A stretch of DNA of 64,000 bases from Flaccisagitta enflata. Lineage: Eukaryota > Chaetognatha > Sagittoidea > Aphragmophora. Shown one piece after another: positions 44,938 to 56,418 of this stretch. The notes beneath the pieces were generated by a model, which saw only the letters and a program-made list of their open reading frames with translations, ran no database searches and was not told the DNA's origin. The DNA lies in assembly GCA_965153355.1 (NCBI GenBank), contig OZ231127.1:20150001-20214000 (forward strand), read 5' to 3'. Position 1 is the first letter of the stretch. Every line of letters begins with the position of its first letter. The position numbers and the translations under genes were made by a program.

Positions 44938-45395
44938 TTTTGGGCAGCGGCCCCAAAGGGCCGCTGTCCTGTAGAACACAGGGGGGAATTTCGAGACGTC
45001 CGTCCGTCCGTCCTTCCATCCTTCCGTCCATCCCCCCCCCCCCCCCCGTAGACCATCAAGGCCTCAAATTAGCCCTCCCAAGACTCAATTAAGCCCTCCA
45101 GGCCTAAAATCAGCCCTCTTGGCTTCAAATCAGCCCCCCCCCATGCCCTAAATTTGCCTCCCAGACCTCAAATCTGCCCTCCAGACCTTCAATCAGCCCT
45201 CCAAGCTTAAAACCAGCCCGCCAAACCTCAAATCTGCTCTCCAAGCCTTAATTATGCCCTCCAACCCTCAGATATGCCTTCAGTGGCATAAGTCAGCCAT
45301 CTAGAGCCCCCTCAGGACGGACGGACGTCTCGAAATCCCCCCCTGTGTTCTACAGGACATCGGCCCTTTGGGGCCGCTGCCCTGCCCTCACTACA
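44938..45395 (+). mobile_element. Family D foldback element with intact arms
   Basis: Arms of about 70 bp: GGGCAGCGGCCCCAAAGGGC, TGTCCTGTAGAACACAGG and GAATTTCGAGACGTCCG on the left, with the reverse complement at 45305-45395. The core is a 22-24 bp tandem repeat (CCTCAAATCAGCCCTCCAAG). Best example of the family. Confidence 0.87.
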
Positions 45396-45783
45396 CACAA
45401 ACACAAACACAAACACACACACACGCTCTCACATGCACACACATGCGCGTGCATGCTTAAAAAAAAATTCTACACACTTACATTCTCATATCTCGCCAAA
45501 GCTTCCTCCATTCATGAGGAGAAAAGGAAAGAAGGATAGAGGAAAAAAAAGAGAGGAGGGAGGTTGACAGAATCCGCGCTTATTCAGAATGTTGAAGGGC
45601 CAGCTAGCGGAAACAGAACAACAGCCGCTTTATGTCCAAAAAACGCCCTCCTTGTAACGTTGTTGTTTTTTATTCTTTATGAGGTAAAGAAAAGACAATG
45701 TTATAACTTTATGGCCGTTATAACTGTCCGCGCTAAGGACCTTACAGTGGCCCCAATTTGGGCCACGCCATATCTCACAAAAT
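45396..45783. other. No gene; short CA-rich tract
   Basis: Starts with AACACAAACACACACACACG repeats; the rest is unique. Confidence 0.45.
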
Positions 45784-45871
45784 GAGCAAATGAACTCAAC
45801 TTGGGCTCATTTTAAAGAACAGACAGAGCTCTTTAAATCTTAAAATGAGCCCAAGTTAAGGTCATTTGCTC
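45784..45871. repeat. Long-stem hairpin module, copy 2
   Basis: Same hairpin as at 40716 with a slightly longer loop. A more decayed copy follows at about 45959-46051. Confidence 0.85.
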
Positions 45872-46099
45872 AATTTGTGTACGAGCAGCAGGCTTTCAAA
45901 GTTGATGTTATTTTCAGAAAAATGGCAAAGACCCTTACAACTTAAATAGCTTGTATCTCTTAAATAAACAGAGCTTAAGACCTCAATATGGGCTCATTTA
46001 AAAGAACAGACAGTGCTCTTTAAAACTAGCTCAAATTATGGTCATATGCTCAATTCGTTTAGAAGCAACTGTCAATGTTTATGTTATTTTCCAAAAAAT

Positions 46100-46238
46100 G
46101 CCAAGTTGCGTGCTGGTGGGCGGCAGCAGTAATGCAATAACCACCCATAAACGCCAAAAAAACAAAAAAAGTGACCGATTGATTGATAGACAGATGGAAA
46201 GACGGATGGACAAAGCATGTTGGGCAACTAAAAAGAAA
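46100..46238 (+). mobile_element. Diverged family A/B element
   Basis: AAGTTGCGTGCTGGTGGGCG, GCAGCAGTAATGCAATAACC, a GACGGATGGACAAAGC run and GTTGGGCAACTAAAAAG. It shares the module order of the families with weakened end sequences. Confidence 0.6.
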
Positions 46239-46434
46239 TTTAAGGATTTTTATGTGCGTCACTTGATTGGTTGGTTGGTTGGTTGGTCATGAAGGAAAGT
46301 TGAAAGATGCGCAAATTTGCAAATTGCATCAACTACTGTGGCCACTGATTGATGAGGCTGACAAAGCCTGATATGAGGTCTTAAATGCATAATATGAGGT
46401 CTTAGAGGCCTAATAAGAAGTCTTGGAGGCTTTT

Positions 46435-46672
46435 TTAGTTGCAGACACAAACTCTATCAGTGGCGTTGTCGGTCCGCCTGTCTGTCAATCCATCAGTCTG
46501 TTGGTCTGTTGGTCCAGGGTCATCAAGTTGAAAAGTGGGATAACAAGTGTTTTAGATGCAATTTGTGTATGTTTGTGTGTGTGGGATGGGGGTTGGGGGT
46601 TGGGGTGTGGATGGGGGTTGGATGCCCCTGCCCACCCATCCGCAACATTATTATGACTCAGTGTCACTTGTT
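46435..46672 (-). mobile_element. Family B element, complete
   Basis: TTAGTTGCAGACACAAACTC, TATCAGTGGCGTTGTCGG, GTCATCAAGTTGAAAAGTGG, a GTGTGTG/GGGGTTGGGG core, GGATGCCCCTGCCCACCC, ATCCGCAACATTATTATGAC and TCAGTGTCACTTGTT. Confidence 0.82.
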
Positions 46673-46865
46673 CTAGTCTAAAAGACCAACTTCTGGGTCT
46701 GAGAGGCTTGATTTGGGGTCTTGGAGGTCTGATTTGCAGTGTGAAAGGTCTGATTTGCAATGTGAAAGGCCTGATTTGGGATCTGAAGTTCTAGATCTGT
46801 TGTCTGATAGGGTCAATTTGGGGTCTGAGAGGCCTGATTTGAGGTGAGAAGGTCATGGAGGACCA
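46673..46865. repeat. Degenerate GGTCTGATTTGNGGTCTGAGA repeat
   Basis: About eight irregular units of 20-24 bases, like the tandem cores of family D on the other strand. Confidence 0.75.
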
Positions 46866-46988
46866 GTTTGAAGCTGGGGGGAAAACTCTAGAAAATATGT
46901 GGAATCAGCCTCGAGTTCTATCCTCAATGTCACTGCCATCATGCTATTTCCATTCCATCTCTGCATTATGCGGTAGACTGAGTGATAA

Positions 46989-48124
46989 GCTTTTTGGGCA
47001 CGCCCCAAAGGGTGAATGTCCTGTAGGCTGTAGGACACAGGGGTGAATTTCCAGAGGTCCGTCCGTTTTTTTGTACGTACACTGCTTTCAGATCGAAATG
47101 TCGCGAAAAGAAGACTCCTAAAATACTTAAGACAACTACTTGATTTTTTTTTCCTACGGTAGATAATTTGATTAAGTTTTGTTACAAAAAAAGAATTAAA
47201 GCCCCAGTGTTGATATATTTGCTCTAAATTTCATGACAAAAATTAATCGATTTCAGCTAAAAATGGCCTTTTTTCATGGAAAAAATGAGGTTAGATAGCA
47301 GCAGTGCTTCTTTTTTTCAACAAGAGTGGTCCTACAGTGTTGGTTATGAGGAATTAATGAAGTTTTGTTTGAAATTCCAAAAGATTTGACTTATGTGATG
47401 CAGTAATGATTGATTTTGACCCCAAAACACCGCAAAAACCTCAAGATTTGGGAAAATTTTGAAAAATTGTCTGCAAATTGTTCAAAATTGATATCAGTGA
47501 GAACAGTTTTTCCTTACAACATAATCTACATTAAATTCTCTTGAATTCTAGACTAATCCCAGCAATTCAGCTCAATTTGTGTAGAAATGACAACTATGAA
47601 ATAAAGTAAAGAAAAAGTTGTTGGGAAAAAAATCCTTCAATGTGAAACATGCAATATTCATTTATTGTGAGTAGGAGGCTTGAATTTTTTAGTTGGTGGG
47701 ATATTATTTGCTTGTAGCAAAACTTAATCAAATTATCTTAATTACTATTAATAGTTTTGGAGTAATATATCTTCTTTTTGAGACATTTCGATCTGAAAGC
47801 GGTGTACGTCACCCCCCCAAGACCCCACTCAGGCTCTAAATTAACCCTCTCAGGCCCAAAGTCAGCCCTCTAAGGTCTCTCTGCCCTCATCCCTGGTCTC
47901 ATTTGAGACCCCCTATATCAGTCCCTACATGCCTCATTACTGCGCTCCAATCAATCAAATCAGCCCTTAAATGTGCCTTCTCAGGATGTCTGGAAATTCA
48001 CCCCTGTGTCCTACAGGACATCGGCCCTTTGGGGCCGCTGCCCTGCTCTCACGCCACTTCCTCAGCAAATCACTCCAAGCTGGGCATTGGGTACTGCTGA
48101 CCATGTGCAATCCGTGGATGACTA
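46989..48124 (+). mobile_element. Family D element split by a MITE
   Basis: The left arm (GGGCACGCCCCAAAGGG, TAGGACACAGGGGTGAATTT) is at 46999-47065. The inverted arm (GAAATTCACCCCTGTGTCCT, CATCGGCCCTTTGGGGCCGC) is at 47990-48045. The right end (GGGTACTGCTGACCATGTGC) is near 48090. The MITE at 47081-47803 sits just inside the left arm. Confidence 0.8.
47081..47803. mobile_element. ~723-bp foldback MITE, CACTG-type ends
   Basis: Inverted ends ACTGCTTTCAGATCGAAATG and CATTTCGATCTGAAAGCGGT, with GTAC at 47077-47080 and 47804-47807. The flanks are self-similar (GTACGTAC), so the duplication could be read differently. Inner pairing includes TAATTTGATTAAGTTTTG and AACTTAATCAAATTATC. Its ends resemble those of 28405-28991 (CACTGCTTTC). 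Confidence 0.82.
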
Positions 48125-48279
48125 GAATTGGTTCCTTCTCAGTCTCAATCTACTGTCACTGATGTGTGCCTCACAGATGAATGAATGAATAAATCAGAGA
48201 ATCAAGGAATGAATTAAAGAATGAACAAGGGATTGATTAAATGTAATACTATATGAAGAGGATAAACAAATGGTAATGG
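48125..48279. other. Short GAATGAATAAAT-rich spacer
   Basis: Imperfect GAATGAATAAAT repeats between family D copies. Confidence 0.5.
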
Positions 48280-48470
48280 TAGCAGCCCTGAAGGGGCCAA
48301 TGACCTATGGTTCCACACATTTTTCCCGGTTTTCTGTATATAAAATCAGGCCCCTCAAACCACAAATCTGGCCCCTCAATTCCCAAATTAGGCCTTTCAC
48401 ACCACAAATCAGAGCTCCAGGACCCCAAATCAAGCTAAAAATCAGGTCTTTTGGAGTTTGGACTAAGCAA
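48280..48470 (+). mobile_element. Family D left arm fragment
   Basis: GCAGCCCTGAAGGGGCCAAT, GACCTATGGTTCCACACAT, then CCCCTCAAACCACAAATC tandem units. It resembles the left part of 17717; the right arm is missing. Confidence 0.65.
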
Positions 48471-48592
48471 GGCCAAATACACGGCTACCCTAGTTGCGTG
48501 CAAGTGGGCAGGGGCAGTGATGAAGGTCACCAAGGCATTTGGGTAGGAGCAGTAAGGTTTAAATGCCCAAAAACGCCAAAAAAATAACAAGC
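48471..48592 (+). mobile_element. Family A 5' end fragment
   Basis: AGCAAGGCCAAATACACGGC, TACCCTAGTTGCGTGCAAGT, GGGCAGGGGCAGTGATG. The hairpin end is missing. Confidence 0.7.
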
Positions 48593-49110
48593 CATCCAAG
48601 GATTTCACACAGTCAGCGGTACCCTATGCCCTGCTCAGAGTGATCACCTGAAGATGTGGACCAACAGCAGGGCAGCGGCCTCAAAGAGCCAATGTCCTGT
48701 AGGACATGGGAGTGATATTCCTCACGTCCATCCATCCTGAGAGGTCAGATTTTAGGCTTGAGAGGGCAAATTTGAGGCCTCATAGGGCATACTTTAGGCC
48801 AGAGAGGGCTGAATACAGGCCTGGGAGGGCTGACATAGGTTCTTAGAGGGCTGATTTTGGGGTAAAGAGGGTTGATTTTCAGTGTGAGAAGGCTGGTTTT
48901 GGATCTGAGAGAGCCAATTTTGGACCTGAGAGAGGTGATTTTAAGTCTGAGAGGGTTGATTTGGGCCTCTTAGGACTGATTCGGGCCTGATTCGGGCCTG
49001 AGAGGCATCCAGGGAGGGGGGGATGTACATAGGGACGGATGGACAGACAGACTAACAGGTCGCCCAAGGGCAATATGTGGTCAGCGATACCCGTTGCCCT
49101 GCTTTAAGTG
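48593..49110. mobile_element. Family D element, decayed
   Basis: GTCAGCGGTACCCTATGCCC, CAGGGCAGCGGCCTCAAAGA and TGTCCTGTAGGACATGGGAG, then GAGAGGGCTGATTTTGGG-type units, ending GGTCAGCGATACCCGTTGCC near 49100. Confidence 0.7.
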
Positions 49111-49870
49111 ATTGTGAATTGGAGTGAAGGGAAGCAGGGCAGCGGCCCCAAAGGGGACGAAGTCCTGTAGAACACAGGGGGACTTTCGTTCATCCTGCCA
49201 CAAGAAGTGGATGAGATGCTAAAGAGGGCTGACTGAGGGCCTTCAAGAGCCTGAACTGAGGTTTAAGAAGGCTGATGAAAGGCCTGAGAATGCCAATCGG
49301 AAGCTTGGGAAGGCTGATCTGAGGCTTAAGAGAGCTGGATCAAGGCTTGAAAGGTCAGAGGACTGATTTGAAGCCTGAGAGCAATAAATTGAGGCTTAAA
49401 TAGCTAATTTGAGGCCTGAGAGGCCTAGTTTGAGGCCTAAGAGGCCAGGCTTCAGGCCTGACAGGCCAGGTTTCAGGCCTGACAGGCCAGGTTTCAGGCC
49501 TGAGGATTTGGATTTGAGGCCTAAGAAGCCTAATTTGAGGCCTGAGAGGCTAGGTTTGAGGCCTTAGAGGTTGGATTTGAGGCCTGAGAGGCCGGATTTG
49601 AGGCTTGAGAAGCTGGATTTGAGGCTTGAAAGGCCGGGTTTGGGGTCTCAGAAGCCAGATTTGGGGTCGCAGAGGCCAGATTTGAGGTCTCAGAGGCCAG
49701 ATTTGAGGTCTCAGAGGCCAGATTTGAGGTCTCAGAGGCCAGATTTGAGGCCTGAGGAGCCTGATGGGGGACGAGAGGGTCGATTTGGGCGGACTGACCT
49801 GATTCAGGCCTGAGAGGCATACAAGGAGGGGGGGATGTACATAGGGACGGATGGACAGACAGACTAAAAA
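49111..49870. mobile_element. Family D element with long 22-bp tandem core
   Basis: CAGGGCAGCGGCCCCAAAGG, GTCCTGTAGAACACAGGGGG, then about 25 units of GAGGCCTGAGAGGCCAGATT. The last units (49660-49745) are almost identical, a sign of recent expansion. Confidence 0.75.
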
Positions 49871-50218
49871 AATAGCTGCCATAATTGTGAGCATCTTTGC
49901 ATAATTCTGAAAATAACATCAACTTTAAAAGATGGTTGCTCCTAAATGAATAGAGCAAATCATCTCAATTTGAACTCATTATAAAGAGCACAACTGTCTT
50001 TTTTGGGCCTGATTCGGGCCTGAGAGGCATCCAGGGAGGGGGGGGGGATGTACATAGGGATGGATGGACAGACAAACTAAAAAAATAGCTTCCATAATTG
50101 TGAGCATCTTCGCATAATTCTGAAAATAACATCAACTTTAAAAGATGGTTGCTCCTTAACGAATAGAGCAAATCATCTCAATTTAAACTCATTATAAAGA
50201 GCATAACTGTCTTTTTAA
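49800..50218. repeat. ~207-bp tandem duplication
   Basis: Two copies, starting near 49800 and 50005, of CCTGAGAGGCAT...GGATGTACATAGGGA...CATAATTGTGAGCATCTT...GGTTGCTCCTNAA. They join the end of a family D core to the start of the hairpin-module family, so the duplicated block is itself a composite. Confidence 0.8.
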
Positions 50219-50345
50219 AATGTGCCTAAGTTGAGGTCTTTAGCTCTATTTGTTTAAGAGTTACAAGCTCTTTAAGTTGTATGGGTTTTTGTCATTTTTC
50301 TGAAAATAACATCAATTTTGGAAGACTGTTGCTGCTAAACGAATT

Positions 50346-50426
50346 GAGCAAATGACCTCAACTTGGGCTCATTTTAGAGAGCAGACAAAGCTCTTTAAAA
50401 TGAGCCCAAGTTGAGGTCATTGGCTC
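50346..50426. repeat. Long-stem hairpin module, copy 3
   Basis: GAGCAAATGACCTCAACTTG, the same stem and loop AGACAAA as at 40716, closing at GGCTC. About 37 bp of stem with about two mismatches. Decayed copies lie at about 49955-50000 and 50165-50250. Confidence 0.9.
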
Positions 50427-50449
50427 ACGTCGTTTAGGAGATATAGGCT

Positions 50450-50765
50450 TTAGAAGTTACCTTATCTGATGGAAATCAAATTATGTGGCCTGTACTAACA
50501 ACCCACGATAAAAGGGTTGTTGGAAGAAAAGTTTGTAAGCGAATTTTTTTGCCCCTATTTTATCGGAAATCTCCACGCAGTTACTGAGCATGAGGAAGTG
50601 GTTTTGAAAGGTGTCTCTGCCGTAAATCTTTTACCAGATGGATTAACAGGGTGTATCTCCATAATAAATTTTTCATATATCTTTTCTCTCCTGCCTACAA
50701 AAATACCTTGCTGCCTACGAGCAATGCTCGCGTGCTCGGGCACTTTGCCGCACCCTGTCTGTGTG
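50450..50765 (+). repeat. Right inverted arm of the large repeat family
   Basis: Reverse complement of 40273-40680 with scattered changes: TACCTTATCTGATGG, TTTGTAAGCGAATTTTTTTG, GTAAATCTTTTACCAGATGG, ending CACTTTGCCGCACCCTGTCT. The plus frame at 50517 repeats the peptide encoded in the left arm. Confidence 0.7.
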
Positions 50766-51135
50766 CGAGCGAAGCATAGTGGAGCGCTGTGGAGTGAGTG
50801 AGCGACGTGAGCGGTGCGAGCGACCGAACGAACGTAGCGAGCGACCGAGTGGCCCATTGAAATTGCGGTTGTCTGTGACTATAAACGCGCCCGACGACGA
50901 TGTGTGCAGGGGGCAGATGTGTAAACCGTTATTTCTCGTCTGCACCACTGCACTGCCCGTCCAATTAGTGAATCCTGAAATATTTTGACAGAAACCGAGA
51001 TTGAAGCTGTCACGAACATCACTTACCAGTCGCTTTTCATGGTCATTCCCCATACTTTCCGTCAGTGACAATGGTCTGTCTGTCCGTCTTTCTGTCTGTC
51101 TGTCTATCTCACTGTCTGTTTTCTTATCTTTCTTT
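50766..51135. other. GAGCGA-rich patch, then CTGT repeats; no gene
   Basis: 50766-50860 is rich in GAGCGA and GTGAGCG, resembling 30895-31000. 51070-51120 is CTGT-rich. No coding sign. Confidence 0.5.
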
Positions 51136-51361
51136 TTAGTTGAGGACACGCAACTCTGTAAGAGGCATTGTCCGTCCGTCCGTCCATCCGTCCGTCCGTG
51201 AGCATGAGTCGAAAAGTTGGAAAACGGGCGTTTTAGAAGCTTTTTGTGTGTGTGTGTGTCTGTGTTGAAAGGTGAGTTAGGTGGGGCGTTGGGTGTGGAT
51301 GGGGGTTGGCTGCCCCTGCCCAACCGTCCGCAACGATATTGTGACCCCGCGTCACTTGTTG
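51136..51361 (-). mobile_element. Family B element, complete
   Basis: TTAGTTGAGGACACGCAACT, CTGTAAGAGGCATTGTCCG, GAGTCGAAAAGTTGGAAAAC, GGGCGTTTTAGAAGC, a GTGTG core, GGATGGGGGTTGGCTGCCC, AACCGTCCGCAACGATATTG and TGACCCCGCGTCACTTGTT. Confidence 0.87.
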
Positions 51362-51476
51362 CATAAACTGTTCACTCTATCTATCAATTGTCAGTTAGTC
51401 TGTCGGTTTCAGACTCAGATTCACTTACCTCTGTTTCCGAGGTTTTCAGTTGCGATTCCAACTTTAGGTTTCCATA

Positions 51477-51478
<2 letters not shown>

Positions 51479-51571
<93 letters not shown>
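51479..51571. repeat. (TG)n microsatellite
   Basis: Perfect TG repeat of about 92 bases. Confidence 0.98.
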
Positions 51572-51575
<4 letters not shown>

Positions 51576-51595
51576 CGTTTCATTGTGCGTGTGTG

Positions 51596-51597
<2 letters not shown>

Positions 51598-51688
<91 letters not shown>
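51598..51688. repeat. (TC)n microsatellite
   Basis: Perfect CT repeat of about 90 bases, 27 bases after the TG tract. Confidence 0.98.
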
Positions 51689-52795
<1,107 letters not shown>

Positions 52796-52950
52796 AATGT
52801 CTGTGCCTGTCTATTGGAATGCGTCTTGGTCTGTCTCTGCAGCTTCTTTGGGAAAGATGCGACACGAAAGAATGTCTTCTTTGGAGAGTTCAAGAGTCAA
52901 AAAGTGTCTTGGAGGCCACGAAGTCGCGCTGGAAGGTCGACACCCAAATG

Positions 52951-52952
<2 letters not shown>

Positions 52953-53011
<59 letters not shown>

Positions 53012-53215
53012 AGGAGCAGGCAGAGAGCAGGGGCAGAGCGGGCAGGAGCGGGCGGAGCAGGCAAGAGCGGGAGCAGGCAGAGCGAGACAGAGACAGACAG
53101 AGACACAGAGAGACAGACAGAGACAGAGAGACAGACAGAGACAGAGAGACAGACAGAGACAGAGACAGAGAGACAGAGACAGAGACAGAGACAGAGAGTA
53201 GATCGAAAGAGACAG
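52953..53215. repeat. (AG)n, GAGCAGG and (GACA)n compound purine tract
   Basis: About 57 bases of AG, then GAGCAGGAGCGG-type units, then ACAGAGACAG repeats. Frames across it are Arg/Glu/Gln low complexity. Confidence 0.95.
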
Positions 53216-53270
53216 ACAGGCGGAGGGAAGTTGCAGGAGGGATCAGTTGTTTGTTAAAATAAGAAAATAA

Positions 53271-53675
53271 TAGTCGCAAAAGCGTTAGATGGTCAGCGGT
53301 ACCCGTTGCCCCTATGTGAGTTTATGTGGGTGTGAGGTGGTTACCCCGAAGGGGCCGATGACCTATGCTGTTTTTATTTGAGCCTCAAGGCTGGAATTAG
53401 GGCCTTGAGGCTGGGATTTGAGCCTTGGGGCTGGGATTTGAGCCTCGAGGCTGGGATTTGAGCCTTGAGGCCGGAATTTGAGCCTCAAGGCTGGGATTTG
53501 AGCCTCCAAGCTGGGATTTGAGCCTCCAGGCTGGGATTTGAGCCTGGAGGCTAGGATTTGGGTCTTGAGGCTGAGATATGAGCCTTGAGGCTGGGGGGGG
53601 TACACTGAAAAGGGAGAAATTTCTGCATATGTGAAAGCATAGGTCATCGGCCCCTTCGGGGCCGCTGCCCAAAAA
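53271..53675 (-). mobile_element. Family D element with 22-bp tandem core
   Basis: Reverse of the 17717 type: TAGTCGCAAAAGCGTTAGAT, GGTCAGCGGTACCCGTTGCC, CCCGAAGGGGCCGATGACCT, about ten units of GAGCCTTGAGGCTGGGATTT, then CATAGGTCATCGGCCCCTTC and GGGGCCGCTGCCC. Both arms are well kept. Confidence 0.85.
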
Positions 53676-53734
53676 CGAAGAACATAATAGAAAGACAAAG
53701 TCGATTATGGTTGTCAAGATAATCAACTATTAAC

Positions 53735-53950
53735 ATGGGTGGATTGACCAGCCAGATGCACAATGGACTCAAAGTCGAGTTTGTGAAAAGGTGCCAAGAT
53801 GCATGGCAACATGCACTAGAAAGACAGGAATTCAGAGGTGTGATATCTGATATCGAATTCTTTATAAGGTGCGGTGACGCGATGTTTGTCACGGATGGCA
53901 GCATCGTGGCAAACAAAAGAAAAAGTGCAGGTCATGCATATTACGCCTAG
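53735..53950 (+). pseudogene. Possible RNase H domain fragment of a retroelement
   Basis: A 71-codon frame with balanced, non-repetitive composition. The last 25 residues contain DAMFVTDGSIVANKRKSAG followed by HAYYA. This recalls the start of an RNase H domain (TDGS followed 10-12 residues later by G-x-A-Y/F), as found in some LINEs and retroviral-like elements. The frame stops directly after, and a satellite begins about 110 bases later, so it would be a truncated relic. The LINE at 2.6 kb has no RNase H, so this would be another family. The match is from motif recall, not an alignment. Confidence 0.4.
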
Positions 53951-54059
53951 ATGCCTAGAAGTGGGGCAGAGACATCGAAAATAATGCAAAAGTGGGTGAT
54001 AGTGAACAAGACAGCCATGGGCATGGATTGGTTTCCCGTTGGTAGGGAAGGGGATGTCG

Positions 54060-54390
54060 GGGGTCCCATCTTTGCTTAGCAAGGGCAACCAATCCAAAGA
54101 TATCCCTAATTGGGTAAGCAAAGGCAACCACAACTAAGATATCCCAACTTGAGTTGGCAAGGGCAACCACAAGTAAGATATCCCAACTTGAGTTGGGAGG
54201 GCAACCGCAACAAAGATTTTCCAACTTGGCTTAGCAAGGGCAACCAATCAAAAGATATCCCAATTTGAGTAAAGGGCAACCACAACAAAGATGTCCCTAC
54301 TTGGGTTAGCAAGGGCAACCACAACTAAGATATCCCAACTTGAGTTGGCAAGGGCAACCACAACTAAGAAATCCCAACTTGCTCGTTTTT
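54060..54390. repeat. ~37-bp satellite (AAGGGCAACCACAACTAAGA)
   Basis: About eight units of TTAGCAAGGGCAACCACAAC and TAAGATATCCCAACTTGAG. Confidence 0.92.
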
Positions 54391-54635
54391 CCACTTTGTG
54401 ACTCATGAACCAACTGACCAACAGACCAATGGACCAAAAAGAAACAAACGAACTAACTATCTAACAAACAAACAAACAAACAAATAAACTGAACAAATAT
54501 TCACATCTATGAATTAGATCGATGAATGAAAGAAAAGAGGAGATAAATAATGTTGACTTAAGATTGCTTGAATAGATGGGTAGGGGATGAAAGGAAGGAG
54601 GAAATGTGGTAAAAAAAAAACAAGAGAGCACAGGG
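54391..54635. other. No gene recognised
   Basis: A-rich sequence with AAACAAACAAAC. Confidence 0.5.
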
Positions 54636-54795
54636 AAAAGGCCGGATACATTGCTACCCAAGTCGCGTGCGGGTGGGCAGGGGTGATAACAGATCACTTG
54701 GGCAAAAAAGTAAAAAGCGGACTAACCAACCAAACGACCAACCAACCAATCAATGGGCGGACAAAGCATGATGGAGTAGCGTAGCGCGCGACTAA
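54636..54795 (+). mobile_element. Family A element, complete
   Basis: AAAGGCCGGATACATTGCTA, CCCAAGTCGCGTGCGGGTGG, GCAGGGGTGATAACAGATC, a GACCAACC run and GATGGAGTAGCGTAGCGCGC then GACTAAAC. The hairpin arm differs by one base from the tag. Confidence 0.82.
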
Positions 54796-55041
54796 ACAAG
54801 GTCATTAGACCTAAGTCGCGTGCGTCATCATTTTCACAAAAGGTCGGACAAACAGACAAGCAGACATGACCTTTGAATTAGCCAACAGGTTCTTATTGAT
54901 ACCCATAAACCTTTAAAATGTCTTTGAAATGTCTTTGAAACGTTCTTTACACCTCTAAAACAACTTTGTGACCGACCGACGGACGGATGGACCGACGGAC
55001 CAAAAAGTGGCTTATAGAGTCGCGTAGCACGCGACTAAAAA
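54796..55041 (+). mobile_element. Family A element, variant core
   Basis: AACAAGGTCATTAGACCTAA, GTCGCGTGCGTC, an unrelated core, then GACCGACCGACGGACGG, GTGGCTTATAGAGTCGCG and TAGCACGCGACTAAAAA. It follows directly on the A-run of the previous copy in the same orientation. Confidence 0.85.
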
Positions 55042-55076
55042 TGGAGAAAAGAAAAGGGAAAAGTTGGAGAGAATAG

Positions 55077-55293
55077 AAACAAGGCCAACACCTATAAGTC
55101 GCGTGCGAGACATACATAACTTGATGACTTAAATTGACTTAAATTGATTTTGAATGACTCAAAATGACTTGAAATGACTAGAAAAAGACAAAAAGGAATA
55201 AAAAAAAATAAAGTGTGACAGATGGACTGACGGACAAACGGATGGACAGACGGATCGAGAAAGCGGGTTGTAGAGTCGCGTGCACGCGACTAA
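55077..55293 (+). mobile_element. Family A element with short AATGACTT core
   Basis: AAACAAGGCCAACACCTATA, AGTCGCGTGCGAGAC, about six GACTTAAATT/GACTTGAAAT units, a GACGGACAAACGG run, GGGTTGTAGAGTCGCGTG and CACGCGACTAAG. This is the small form of the expanded copies at 56419 and 60315. Confidence 0.88.
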
Positions 55294-55441
55294 GAACCGA
55301 AAACAGATTTTTTGATTCTGGACAAGGAACATGGTCAAGTTGGTCGTATGAGTCGGAATGAAAGAAAGCAGATGGACTTGCTGATATGAAAAAGTTTGTC
55401 GTATAGAGGAGCGTGAGTGATGAACGCAAAGAGTAAAAAAG

Positions 55442-55481
<40 letters not shown>

Positions 55482-55663
55482 GAGAGAGAGAGACCGACCC
55501 TTCGACAGACAGACAGACACAAAAACAAAGAATCTAGAAACAAAGAAACAAAAAGAAAAAAGAAACAAAGAAACGAAACAAAGAAACAATGAAAGGAAAA
55601 AAAAAGGAAGAAGGAAGGGAGAAAGGGTGGGTGCATGACACGATGGAAGAGACTGCCTGACCA

Positions 55664-55698
<35 letters not shown>

Positions 55699-55856
55699 GG
55701 CAGACAGACAGACAGACAGACAGACAGAAAGACACAAATATAATGAAACAAAGAAATAAACAAAGCATAGAACATAGAAACTATGAAAAGAAAGAAAGAA
55801 GGAAAGAAGGAAGGGAGGAAAGAAGGAAGGAAGGATAGGAGCGTGACAGGTAGAGT
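55294..55856. repeat. (CAGA)n tracts and A/G-rich sequence
   Basis: GA then CAGA repeats at 55441-55495 and CAGA at 55664-55728, separated by AAACAAAGAAAC-rich sequence. GGAAGGAAGG lies near 55795-55840. Confidence 0.9.
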
Positions 55857-56109
55857 TTACCTATACGCTTTTTTATACGCCACCTCTACCGGAAGTGGCA
55901 GATGAGACGCAAAAACGTATTTGGCGCTAAAATGAGTTTCCCATTGGCGTTTTTCAGGTTTTTCACTTGGCAATAAAGGAGTAGTAAGATTTAGGGAATT
56001 CATCGTGGATTTTCTGTGATCATTTTGAAAATCTAGTAAAAATTTCCAGAATTTTTTTGCTAGCATCAAAATTTTTTTTAATTTCTTAATTCTATTTATT
56101 TTTGTTATT
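55857..56109. other. No gene recognised
   Basis: AT-rich unique sequence. Confidence 0.5.
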
Positions 56110-56330
56110 TTCATCAGTTTTCATATCTCATGATTCACTTTTCATTTTTCACTTTTCACTTTTCATTTTTCATTTTTTATTTTTCACTTTTCATTTTTGA
56201 CTTTTGACTTTTGACTTTTGACTTTTCACTTTTCACTTTTCATTTCTCACTTTTTTTTTCTCACTTTTCATTTTTCACTTTTCATTTTTTTTTTCAATTT
56301 CTTATTTTTCATTTTTATATTGCATTCTTT
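56110..56330. repeat. (TTTTCATTTTTCACT)n T-rich repeat
   Basis: Irregular 7-8 bp units TTTTCAC, TTTTCAT and TTTTGAC. Confidence 0.9.
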
Positions 56331-56418
56331 ATTTTTTACTGATTTTTTTTCTATCTACCATACTTTTAATAATTCTGTTGTCACTTTTTTCATCTTTTTC
56401 ATTTATATTTGATGTTTT

